Assembly (NCBI RefSeq): GCF_003148625.1
Contig: NZ_QGGO01000006.1
Coordinates: 1-64,000, forward strand
DNA length: 64,000 nucleotides
DNA from: Arcicella aurantiaca
GTDB lineage: Bacteria; Bacteroidota; Bacteroidia; Cytophagales; Spirosomataceae
Direction of reading: 5' to 3'
Shown: piece by piece, positions 27,151 to 34,915 of the stretch
Layout of the letters: the number at the start of each line of letters is the position of its first letter
How positions within the stretch are numbered: the first letter of the stretch is position 1
Position numbers and translations under genes: made by a program
Notes under the pieces: generated by a model
Told to the model about the DNA's origin: nothing
Databases searched by the model: none
What the model saw: only the letters and a program-made list of their open reading frames with translations

Positions 27151-28206
27151 ATGCGTATGAAAAAAACAGAATCTTTAATGCTGACAAAAGAATTCGTCAA
27201 TCTTATGACTGAAATTGACGAATTTAAAGGGGCTTGGTTAGCTTTGGGAAATATTGCACCAGACCGATTGTTACAACTTAGAAAAGTGGCAACGATAGAA
27301 AGCATTGCTTCGAGTACCCGTATTGAAGGAAGTTTATTGACTGACCGACAAGTTGAAAAATTGATTGGTAACCTTCAAATTCAAAAATTTGAGACTCGAG
27401 ATGAGCAAGAAGTGGCAGGGTATGCAGATTTGATGTCAATCGTTTTTGATAATTATAACGATATGCCATTGTCTGAAAATTTCATCAAACAACTTCATGG
27501 TTATTTGATGACGTACAGTGAAAAAGACCAATGGCACAAAGGGCAATATAAAAAATTTCCGAATCACGTTGTCGCCACAGATGGTTTTGGACAAGTTATA
27601 GGTATCGTTTTTGAGACAACAACACCCTTGGAAACACCAGTTAAAATGCAAGAATTGGTGGACTGGACAGTCGAAAATTTGAATAAAAGAGACTGGCATC
27701 CACTGTTAGTGATTGCCTTTTTCACCGTTGTTTTTTTAACCATCCATCCTTTTCAAGATGGAAATGGACGAATTTCAAGAGTTTTGACCACCTTTTTATT
27801 ACTAAAAGCAGGTTATCATTATGTGGCTTATAGTTCTCTTGAAGCAGTGATTGAACAGAGAAAACCCGATTATTATTGGTCATTGAGACAAACACAAACA
27901 TCTCTCAATCAAGATGAACCCAATTGGTCACCGTGGGTTTTGTTTTTTCTAAAATCGCTAAAACAACAAAAAGATAATTTAGAAATTAAGATAAAACGAG
28001 AACGCTTATTACTGACACAATTACCAAATATGTCGCAAACAATTTTGGATTTACTCAGAGAAAATGGCAGAATTACCATCAAAGAATTACAAATCTCGAC
28101 ACAATACAATCGCAATACTTTACAAAAGCATCTTGAAAGTTTAGTCAAAACAAATCAAATTCAACAAAATGGACAAGGTAAAGGCACATGGTATTCGTTG
28201 ATATAA
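27151..28206 (+). CDS. Fic-family AMP-transferase with C-terminal winged helix
   Basis: A protein of 351 residues from the ATG at 27151; the frame opens at a TTG at 27139 and another ATG lies at 27157. The Fic catalytic motif HPFQDGNGRISR is complete (about 199-210; histidine 199). An N-terminal inhibitory motif STRIEG (S55, E59, G60) fits the class in which an upstream helix of the same protein blocks ATP. The C-terminal region (about 290-351) is a winged helix (ILDLLRENGRITIKELQIST), typical of many stand-alone Fic proteins. It likely AMPylates a protein target under self-control. Its position inside a sugar-uptake gene run is unexpected; no antitoxin gene is adjacent. Confidence 0.88.
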   Translation: MRMKKTESLMLTKEFVNLMTEIDEFKGAWLALGNIAPDRLLQLRKVATIESIASSTRIEGSLLTDRQVEKLIGNLQIQKFETRDEQEVAGYADLMSIVFDNYNDMPLSENFIKQLHGYLMTYSEKDQWHKGQYKKFPNHVVATDGFGQVIGIVFETTTPLETPVKMQELVDWTVENLNKRDWHPLLVIAFFTVVFLTIHPFQDGNGRISRVLTTFLLLKAGYHYVAYSSLEAVIEQRKPDYYWSLRQTQTSLNQDEPNWSPWVLFFLKSLKQQKDNLEIKIKRERLLLTQLPNMSQTILDLLRENGRITIKELQISTQYNRNTLQKHLESLVKTNQIQQNGQGKGTWYSLI

Positions 28207-28219
28207 TTAAAATCAAAAT

Positions 28220-29131
28220 ATGAAAAATTATCTCTTTTTAATTTTATTGCTATTAGGCTGTCAGACAAAAACGACTGATAACTCGCCTAAAAAAGTAGCG
28301 GTAATCATTTCAACGCTCAATAATCCTTGGTTTGTAGTGTTGGCGGAAGCCGCTGCTGCAAAAGCAAAAGAATTGGGTTATGAAGCAAAAATATTTGATT
28401 CTCAGAATAATACGGCACTCGAAACTGACCATTTTGATAATGCCATTGCCTCTGGATATGATGCCGTTTTGTTCAATCCTACTGATGCCGATGGTTCAGT
28501 TGTGAATGTAAAAAAGGCGAAAGAAGCAGGTGTAGCAGTATTTTGTATTGACCGAGAAGTGAATTCTGCCGATGCAGCTACTTCGCAAATTCTTTCAGAT
28601 AATTATTCGGGCTGTGTTTCTATCGGAAAATATTTTGTTGAAACGATGAATAAAAAAGGCAAATACGTTGAATTGCTTGGTTTGGTGGGAGATAATAACA
28701 CTTGGAATCGTTCAAAAGGTTTTCATTCGGTAGTTGATAAATTCCCAGAATTGAAAATGGTTGCTCAACAAAGTGCCGATTTTGACCGTAATAAGGGCTT
28801 GGAAGTAATGGAATCAATTTTACAGGCACATCCAGATATTACTGCCGTTTTTTGTGGCAACGATGCGATGGCGATGGGAGCTTTTCAAGCATTAATTTCT
28901 TCTGGAAAAGCCAATCAAGTAAAGGTTTTTGGTTTTGACGGTGCAGACGATGTGTTGAGTTCAATCAAAAGCAAAAAGATTTCAGCGACGTGTTTGCAGT
29001 TTCCAAAATTGATGGCACAAACGGCGGCTATTTTTGCCGACGAATATTTTAATGGTAAACGAGATTTTCCTAAAAAAATGCCCGTAGCCGTTGAATTAGT
29101 TTCACAAAAAAACATCGCCGACTATGAATAA
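28220..29131 (+). CDS. Ribose-type (RbsB-like) sugar-binding lipoprotein
   Basis: A 303-residue periplasmic-binding protein of the Peripla_BP_4 class, lipid-anchored through the cysteine in LLLLGCQTK (about residue 14). Typical segments are VAVIISTLNNPWFVVLAEAA (about 26-45), DAVLFNPTDADGSV, FCIDREVNS, GLVGDNNTWNRSKGFHSV, AVFCGNDAMAMGAFQAL and KVFGFDGADDV. The binding residues (N, R, D, N, D) sit where RbsB/AraF relatives place them, so a pentose or similar monosaccharide is likely. It overlaps the DUF2291 gene by eight bases and works with the ATPase and permease downstream. Confidence 0.9.
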   Translation: MKNYLFLILLLLGCQTKTTDNSPKKVAVIISTLNNPWFVVLAEAAAAKAKELGYEAKIFDSQNNTALETDHFDNAIASGYDAVLFNPTDADGSVVNVKKAKEAGVAVFCIDREVNSADAATSQILSDNYSGCVSIGKYFVETMNKKGKYVELLGLVGDNNTWNRSKGFHSVVDKFPELKMVAQQSADFDRNKGLEVMESILQAHPDITAVFCGNDAMAMGAFQALISSGKANQVKVFGFDGADDVLSSIKSKKISATCLQFPKLMAQTAAIFADEYFNGKRDFPKKMPVAVELVSQKNIADYE

Positions 29132-29741
29132 GATTCTAAAAAATATTCTTGGAATAATCGTTTTAGGAGTTGTTGCTTACAACTCTGTGTATTTTAAAAA
29201 GTTGGACGAAGTTAAAAAAGGTAATGGCAAAAATACATTAGATGCAAAAGCTTATGCAAACAGTTTTTATCAGGATAAAATCTTGCCAAATTCTAATAAA
29301 GCCATCGCAATCAATGAGTTAACTGAAAAATTGAAATCGAATCCCGAAGAAACTTTCAAACAATTTGCACATTCATTGGGTATCGGGAATATTCGTTATT
29401 TTTTGATAAAAGCTACAGGAAATGTTACGAAAATCAACGAAAACACCATTGATATTGAAGTAGATGGAAAACCATATTCAGTAGCTACTGAGTTTATTTT
29501 TGGTAATGCTGTTAGAGATGCTTCTGGAATCATAACGATGACTACTTTTGATAATACAATGGATTTCAACAATGTGTCCTCAGAATTAAATGAGATTATT
29601 CGTAATAAAGTTGTACCAAATTTAAAGAAAAAAGCAACGCTTGGAAGTCAAATTAGTTTGGTTGGAGCAGTAGAATTAAATCAAAAACACTTGAAATTGA
29701 ATGAGATAGAGGTAATACCAGTTTCACTTAATGATAAGTGA
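29124..29741 (+). CDS. DUF2291-family membrane-anchored protein of a sugar ABC system
   Basis: A 205-residue protein with one N-terminal hydrophobic anchor (about 5-24, ILGIIVLGVVAYNSVYF) and a periplasmic remainder (about 30-205). The DUF2291 pattern is visible: DAKAYANSFYQDKILPN, GIGNIRYFLIKATGNV and a C-terminal VVPNLKKKATLGSQISLVGAVEL. Family members regularly accompany ribose-type importers, but their function is not known. The start codon overlaps the end of the binding-protein gene. Two AACTTCCCGAAAGTT palindromes separate it from the ATPase gene. Confidence 0.85.
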   Translation: MNKILKNILGIIVLGVVAYNSVYFKKLDEVKKGNGKNTLDAKAYANSFYQDKILPNSNKAIAINELTEKLKSNPEETFKQFAHSLGIGNIRYFLIKATGNVTKINENTIDIEVDGKPYSVATEFIFGNAVRDASGIITMTTFDNTMDFNNVSSELNEIIRNKVVPNLKKKATLGSQISLVGAVELNQKHLKLNEIEVIPVSLNDK

Positions 29742-29752
29742 TATTCTACTTT

Positions 29753-29786
29753 AACTTCCCGAAAGTTCTTTCACTTTCGGGAAGTT
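29753..29786. repeat. AACTTCCCGAAAGTT palindrome, copy 3
   Basis: Arms 29753-29767 and 29773-29786 with a short loop, directly after the DUF2291 stop. First of a tandem pair. Confidence 0.85.
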
Positions 29787-29800
29787 CTCAATAGGATTCA

Positions 29801-29833
29801 ACTTCCCGAAAGTAGAAATAACTTTCGGGAAGT
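29801..29833. repeat. AACTTCCCGAAAGTT palindrome, copy 4
   Basis: Arms ACTTCCCGAAAGT (29801-29813) and its complement (29821-29833) with a seven-base loop (AGAAATA). Second of the pair between DUF2291 and the ABC ATPase. Both lie inside an operon that must be read through, which argues against strong termination. Confidence 0.85.
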
Positions 29834-29872
29834 GCTAAAAAAATATCATTCATAACTCATCATTCAAAAACC

Positions 29873-31372
29873 ATGATTTTACAAGTCCAAAATATAACCA
29901 AACGTTTCTCTGGTGTTGCGGCACTTGAAAATGTCAATCTTGCCTTCGCAAAAGGAAAAGTTACTGCTGTGTTGGGTGAAAACGGAGCAGGCAAATCAAC
30001 TTTAATGAAAATTTTGTCGGGTGTTTATCCCGATTACGAAGGACAAATTATCTATAAGAATCAATCTGTTCATTTTGCCAATACAAAAGATGCTCAAAAT
30101 GTAGGAATCGCTATTATTCACCAAGAATTAAATTTAATTCCATATCTGAGCATTCAAGAAAATATTTTTCTTGGGCGTGAACTTACCAATTCTTGGGGTG
30201 TACTTGATAAAAAAGCTATGTTAGCAAAAACTTCTGAATTGCTAAATACGCTTAAATTATCGCTCAATCCAGAAACATTAGTTGCTGACCTTAAAATTGG
30301 ACAACAACAAATTATAGAAATTGCCAAAGCTTTATTGCTTGATTCTGAGGTGATTATCATGGACGAACCTACTTCTGCAATATCAGATTCGGAGGTTGAA
30401 GTGCTTTTTAGTATCATCAACGATTTGCTAAATGCTGGGAAATCAATTATTTATATTTCTCACAAATTAGACGAGCTTCGCAAAATTGCTCATAATTATG
30501 TGATTCTTCGAGATGGGAAAAGTATTGATTCGGGAGAATTAAAAGATATGACCCATGATGAACTGATTGCCAAAATGGTGGGTCGGGAAATTAAAATGAT
30601 GCAAAGAAACGTTCCAGATTTCTCCGAAAATAATTTGTTAAAAGTTGAGAACTTATCTTTAAAATCAACACAGAAAAATAAGGATTCAATTCTCAAAGAC
30701 ATCAATTTCCATCTTAAAAAAGGTGAAATTTTAGGAATTTGTGGTTTAATGGGAGCAGGAAGAACCGAACTATTCGAAACGCTTTTTGGCTTACACCCAC
30801 AAAATATTGAAGGTAAAATATCAATAAATGGAAGTGATTGTAAATTCAAAAAACCGTCCGATGCCATTAATGCGGGTTTAGCTTTTGTAACCGAGGACCG
30901 CAAGCACGAAGGTTTAGTCTTAGGAATGTCCGTTAGAGAGAATTTATCAATTACTACCTTAAAAGATTTACAAAAAGGATTTTTTGTTGATGAAAAAGCG
31001 GAAGTAAATTTAACAGCCGACTACATTAAAACGCTGAATATCAAGACATCAAGTCAAGAACAATTTGTAAAAAATTTAAGCGGTGGCAATCAACAGAAAA
31101 TTGTAATAGCCAAATGGTTAGCAACAAAACCGCAGATTTTATTATTGGACGAACCCACCAGAGGCGTTGATATTGGGGCAAAAAATGAAATTTATAAAAC
31201 CATTGTCCAATTAGCAGATGAAGGTTTGGGTATAATTGTCGTTTCATCAGAATTACCTGAAATTATGCTATTAGCTGACCGTATTTTGGTGATGGCAGAG
31301 GGAAAAATCACCGCAGAAATGCGTAAAGAAGAAGCCACAGAAGATAAAATTTTAAAAGCAGCAATTATCTGA
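29873..31372 (+). CDS. Ribose-type sugar ABC transporter ATPase (RbsA-like, two cassettes)
   Basis: A 499-residue cytoplasmic ATPase with two nucleotide-binding domains in tandem. The first has Walker A GENGAGKST (about 36-44), LKIGQQQIIEIAKAL in place of the signature, and Walker B IIMDEPTSA. The second has the degenerate Walker A GLMGAGRTE (about 294-302), signature LSGGNQQKIVIAKWL and Walker B LLLDEPTRGVDIG. A diverged second P-loop is normal in RbsA/XylG/MglA proteins. It powers the permease encoded next. The spacer to the permease gene is a repeat palindrome that begins inside the stop codon. Confidence 0.93.
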   Translation: MILQVQNITKRFSGVAALENVNLAFAKGKVTAVLGENGAGKSTLMKILSGVYPDYEGQIIYKNQSVHFANTKDAQNVGIAIIHQELNLIPYLSIQENIFLGRELTNSWGVLDKKAMLAKTSELLNTLKLSLNPETLVADLKIGQQQIIEIAKALLLDSEVIIMDEPTSAISDSEVEVLFSIINDLLNAGKSIIYISHKLDELRKIAHNYVILRDGKSIDSGELKDMTHDELIAKMVGREIKMMQRNVPDFSENNLLKVENLSLKSTQKNKDSILKDINFHLKKGEILGICGLMGAGRTELFETLFGLHPQNIEGKISINGSDCKFKKPSDAINAGLAFVTEDRKHEGLVLGMSVRENLSITTLKDLQKGFFVDEKAEVNLTADYIKTLNIKTSSQEQFVKNLSGGNQQKIVIAKWLATKPQILLLDEPTRGVDIGAKNEIYKTIVQLADEGLGIIVVSSELPEIMLLADRILVMAEGKITAEMRKEEATEDKILKAAII

Positions 31373-31451
31373 TTTACGATTTACGATTTTAGATTTACGA
31401 ATGGTAAATGGTAAAATGAAATCGTAAATCATAGATTCTTAAATCGTAAAT
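31371..31451. repeat. Inverted repeat of GATTTACGATT words between ATPase and permease genes
   Basis: The left arm (31371 to about 31403) repeats GATTTACGATTTACGATTTT. The right arm (about 31428-31451) carries AATCGTAAATC copies and runs directly into the permease ATG at 31452. GATTTACGATT/AATCGTAAATC also make up the insert inside the kinase gene at 35597-35658. It occupies the whole 79-base spacer. Confidence 0.88.
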
Positions 31452-32408
31452 ATGAAAAATATAGCTAAATTCCAGTCACTTATCGCATTATTTATTTTAT
31501 GCGTTTTGATAAGTTTTTTGTCGGATAAATTTTTGACAGTTAATAATGGGTGGAATGTTTTACGTCAGATTTCAGTCAATATTGTTATTTCTGTGGGCAT
31601 GACATTGGTCGTTCTCACCGCAGGAATTGACCTTTCCGTAGGCTCAATTTTGGCAATTAGTGGAGCTGTCACGGCAGGTTTGCTTAAAAACGGCATTGCC
31701 ATTCCTTCGCTCAATTTGTTCATCGGTTTTTCTTTGTTAGGAGCAATTTTAGCGGGTTTAATCGTTGGGTCGCTATCAGGTTTTTTTAGTGGATTTACCA
31801 TTACTCGTTTCAAAATTCCTCCATTTGTTGCAACGCTCGCCATGCTGACCATCGCTCGTGGTTTGACGATGCTTTATACCGAAGGTTTCCCAATTTCAGA
31901 ATTAGGTGAAAACTTCGCTTTCTTTGGTACAGGCTGGCTTTTAGGCATTCCCGTACCTGTTTGGATATCAGGATTAGTAATTTTAGTAGCCGTTTTAATG
32001 ACTCAAAAAACACGTTTGGGGCGTTACATTTATGCGATTGGTGGCAACGAAAATGCGGCAAGATTATCAGGAATTAACATCAATCAAGTAAAAATATTTG
32101 TGTATTCTGTGGCAGGAATGTTAGCAGCCGTTGGTGGTATTTTGGTAACTTCTCGTTTAGATTCTGCACAACCAAACGCAGGAATTAGTTACGAATTAGA
32201 TGCTATTGCAGCCGTAGTAATTGGCGGAACATCGCTTTCGGGAGGCAGAGGAACAATTATGGGTACAGTTTTGGGTGCAGTTATTATTGGTGTTTTAAAC
32301 AACGGTTTAGTTTTACTTGACGTTTCGCCATTTTGGCAACAAGTGGTAAAAGGATTAGTGATTTTGGTTGCGGTAATTATTGATAAGCAAAACAGTAAGC
32401 AGGATTAA
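31452..32408 (+). CDS. Ribose-type sugar ABC transporter permease (RbsC-like)
   Basis: A 318-residue inner-membrane permease with about eight to ten hydrophobic segments. Family marks are VISVGMTLVVLTAGIDLSVG (about 46-65), FVATLAMLTIARGLTMLYTE, YAIGGNENAARLSGI (the ATPase-contact EAA-like loop), AAVVIGGTSLSGGRGTIMGT (the most conserved RbsC region) and VVKGLVILVAVIID. With the ATPase, binding protein and DUF2291 it forms one complete importer of pentose/ribose type. Length and motifs are normal. Confidence 0.93.
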   Translation: MKNIAKFQSLIALFILCVLISFLSDKFLTVNNGWNVLRQISVNIVISVGMTLVVLTAGIDLSVGSILAISGAVTAGLLKNGIAIPSLNLFIGFSLLGAILAGLIVGSLSGFFSGFTITRFKIPPFVATLAMLTIARGLTMLYTEGFPISELGENFAFFGTGWLLGIPVPVWISGLVILVAVLMTQKTRLGRYIYAIGGNENAARLSGININQVKIFVYSVAGMLAAVGGILVTSRLDSAQPNAGISYELDAIAAVVIGGTSLSGGRGTIMGTVLGAVIIGVLNNGLVLLDVSPFWQQVVKGLVILVAVIIDKQNSKQD

Positions 32409-32436
32409 AGCAGGTTAATATTTTAGGGTAAATACT

Positions 32437-32444
32437 TACATTTG
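32437..32444 (+). promoter_or_regulatory. Candidate -7 element (TACATTTG) before the beta-lactamase/YdjC fusion gene
   Basis: An exact TAnnTTTG match 41 bases before the ATG, in the 76-base spacer after the permease gene. No good -33 TTTG was found. If real, the fusion gene and kinase have their own promoter. An imperfect pair TATTTTAGGGTAAAT / ATTTATCCTAAATA brackets the element. Confidence 0.4.
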
Positions 32445-32484
32445 TTTAAAAACAATCTCAACACAAAATTTATCCTAAATACTA

Positions 32485-34821
32485 ATGAAAAAACTGTTTT
32501 TACTTCTTCTTTTAAGCGTTGAAATATTCGCTCAAAAAAACAATTCACTTCCAAGAAGTACGCCCGAAGCTGAAGGAATTTCTTCCGAAGCAATCAACAA
32601 TTTTATTGATGCAGTTTCAAATAGTAAACACGAACTGCACAGTTTTATGATTGTCCGACATGGAAAAGTTGTCGCTGAAAGTTGGTGGAATCCATATCGT
32701 TCTGATTTAAAACATACCCTTTATTCAACGAGTAAAAGCTTTACGGCAACCGCAATTGGTTTTGCTGTTGCTGAGAAAAAACTTACGGTTGACGACAAAG
32801 TAATTTCGTTTTTTCCCGAAGATTTGCCTGCGAAGGTGAGTCCAAATTTGGCGGAATTAAAAATCAAAGATTTATTGAGCATGAGTGTTGGGCATGAAAA
32901 AGAAAATTCTGCCATTATTGCCACAACCGACAATTGGGTGAAAGGCTTTTTAAATACGCCTATTGCTTATAAACCCGGTACAAAGTTTTTGTATAATTCA
33001 CCCGCAACTTATATGTTATCGGCAATTGTGCAAAAAGTAACGGGACAAAAAGTTATTGATTACCTAAAACCACGATTATTTGAGCCTTTGGGAATTTCGG
33101 GTATGGATTGGGAAGTTGACCCTAAAGGTATCAATACAGGCGGTTGGGGCTTGCGACTCAAAACCGAAGATATGGCAAAATTTGGTCAGTTATTCCTTCA
33201 AAAAGGTATTTGGAATGGCAAACAAATTTTACCTGCTTCATGGATTGAAGAAGCATCAACCATGAAAATCATGCAAAATCCTGATGCTCCACAAGCCAAA
33301 AAAGACTCAAGTGACTGGCTACAAGGTTATTGCTACCAAATGTGGCGTTGTAGAAATAACGGTTTTCGTGCAGACGGAGCGAATGGACAGTATGTAATTG
33401 TGTTACCCGAAAAAGACGTTGTAATTGCCGTAACTGCTGAAACCACTGATATGCAGGGTGAAATCAATTTAATTTGGAAATATCTTTTACCTGCATTTCA
33501 AGCTAAAAAATTGCCCGCAAATAACACTTTGTTTTCAAGTTTAAAGGCAAAAGAAGCAAGTTTAGCCTTAGCAATACCGAGTAAAAATGTTCTTTCTGAG
33601 TCTGAAACAAAAGTTTCTGGTAAAAACTTTGGGATATTTTCAAGCAATAGAAGTTTTGAAACTATTTCATTCGATTTCAACAATGAAACTTGTATCGTAA
33701 ACTTAAAATCTGATTCTACGACGCACAAACTTGCATTTGGTGCGGGAAAATGGGAATTGGGTGAAACAACAAAATTTGGTCCTTATTTGGTAGAACGTGG
33801 CAGAGCAAACCGAGTAGGTTTACCTGCGTTTAAAGTTGCTGGTAGCTATACTTGGAAAAATGCCAAAACCTTAGAATTAACCCTTCGTTACATCGAAAGT
33901 CCACATACTGAAACCATCGTTTGCACTTTTGATGGCGACTATGTGAACATTGATTTCCAAAGTATTTTTAACCAAAAGGCAAAACGTTTTATCTCGAAAG
34001 GTGTTTTAGTAAATAATGTCTCGAATCCTGCGAAATTGATAATTAGAGGTGATGACATGGGTTATTCTCATGCTGGAAATGAGGCACTTATCAAGTCATT
34101 TACGGAAGGAATCGAAACCTCAATTGAAGTAATTGCTCCTTCACCTTGGTTTCCAGAAGCAGTAAAATTATTAGCTCAAACACCAAAAGTGGACGTTGGT
34201 TTGCATTTTGCCATAACCAGCGAATGGGATAATATCAAGTGGAGACCTTTAACAGATGCACCGAGTTTGAGAAACAAAGATGGGTATTTTTACCCGATGC
34301 TTTTCCATAATCCCAATTATCCGAAACAAGCAGTTATTGACAACGATTGGAAAATTGAGGATATTGAAAAAGAATTAAAAGCACAAATTGAATTGGCGTT
34401 AAAATATATTCCTCGACTAAGCCATATTTCTGGACACATGGGAAGTACAGGTTTTACTGAAGAGGTAAAAAATATGGCTCGTCGGGTAGCAAAATCTTAT
34501 AATTTGAAAATGGTTGACGTTGATTCTCAGAAAGATAACGACATTGCTTATGTTGGTTTTGATTTCAACAATAAAACTACCGAAGAAAGAATTCAAGGAT
34601 TTATTGCGATGTTGGACAAATTAGAAAATGGTAAAAACTATGTTTTTGTAGAACATCCCGGACTCGATAACGACGAATTAAAGGCAATTTCTCATATCGG
34701 TTATGAAGACGTTGCACAAGGACGACAAGATGTTACAACCATTTTTACCAACGAAAAAGTAAAAGAAGCAATCCTTAAAAAAGGAATCAAATTGGTGAGT
34801 TATAAAGAGGTTTTTAAATAA
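32485..34821 (+). CDS. Fusion: serine beta-lactamase-fold hydrolase + YdjC/ChbG-like deacetylase
   Basis: A 778-residue secreted protein (signal peptide 1-16, IFAQ) joining two hydrolases. Residues about 25-345 are a class C beta-lactamase/esterase-type domain with SxxK (S81-K84, YSTSKSF) and the YNSPATYML segment. Residues about 370-500 are a beta-rich linker domain of lipocalin type. Residues about 512-778 are a YdjC/ChbG-like domain: LIIRGDDMGYSHAGN (about 516-530) supplies the metal-binding aspartates, with VGLHFAITSEWD and HISGHMGSTGF the histidines. ChbG removes acetyl groups from chito-oligosaccharides; here a deacylase for the imported glycan is possible. The reading frame is open throughout, so the fusion is real in this sequence. 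Confidence 0.85.
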   Translation: MKKLFLLLLLSVEIFAQKNNSLPRSTPEAEGISSEAINNFIDAVSNSKHELHSFMIVRHGKVVAESWWNPYRSDLKHTLYSTSKSFTATAIGFAVAEKKLTVDDKVISFFPEDLPAKVSPNLAELKIKDLLSMSVGHEKENSAIIATTDNWVKGFLNTPIAYKPGTKFLYNSPATYMLSAIVQKVTGQKVIDYLKPRLFEPLGISGMDWEVDPKGINTGGWGLRLKTEDMAKFGQLFLQKGIWNGKQILPASWIEEASTMKIMQNPDAPQAKKDSSDWLQGYCYQMWRCRNNGFRADGANGQYVIVLPEKDVVIAVTAETTDMQGEINLIWKYLLPAFQAKKLPANNTLFSSLKAKEASLALAIPSKNVLSESETKVSGKNFGIFSSNRSFETISFDFNNETCIVNLKSDSTTHKLAFGAGKWELGETTKFGPYLVERGRANRVGLPAFKVAGSYTWKNAKTLELTLRYIESPHTETIVCTFDGDYVNIDFQSIFNQKAKRFISKGVLVNNVSNPAKLIIRGDDMGYSHAGNEALIKSFTEGIETSIEVIAPSPWFPEAVKLLAQTPKVDVGLHFAITSEWDNIKWRPLTDAPSLRNKDGYFYPMLFHNPNYPKQAVIDNDWKIEDIEKELKAQIELALKYIPRLSHISGHMGSTGFTEEVKNMARRVAKSYNLKMVDVDSQKDNDIAYVGFDFNNKTTEERIQGFIAMLDKLENGKNYVFVEHPGLDNDELKAISHIGYEDVAQGRQDVTTIFTNEKVKEAILKKGIKLVSYKEVFK

Positions 34822-34854
34822 GTAAGAAATTTAGAATTGATAAGGTAATCAAAA

Positions 34855-34883
34855 CATAGTCAACTTTTGAAAAGTTGACTATG
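34855..34883. repeat. Palindrome CATAGTCAACTTTT before the kinase gene
   Basis: Perfect 14-base arms (34855-34868 and 34870-34883) around one base. It lies in the 94-base spacer between the fusion gene and the FGGY kinase. A single-arm relative (AAAGTTGACTAT) appears near 6297. It could terminate the upstream gene or be another dispersed palindrome. Confidence 0.8.
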
Positions 34884-34915
34884 CTAAAGTTGAAATAAAA
34901 TTATTAAAATTAAAT

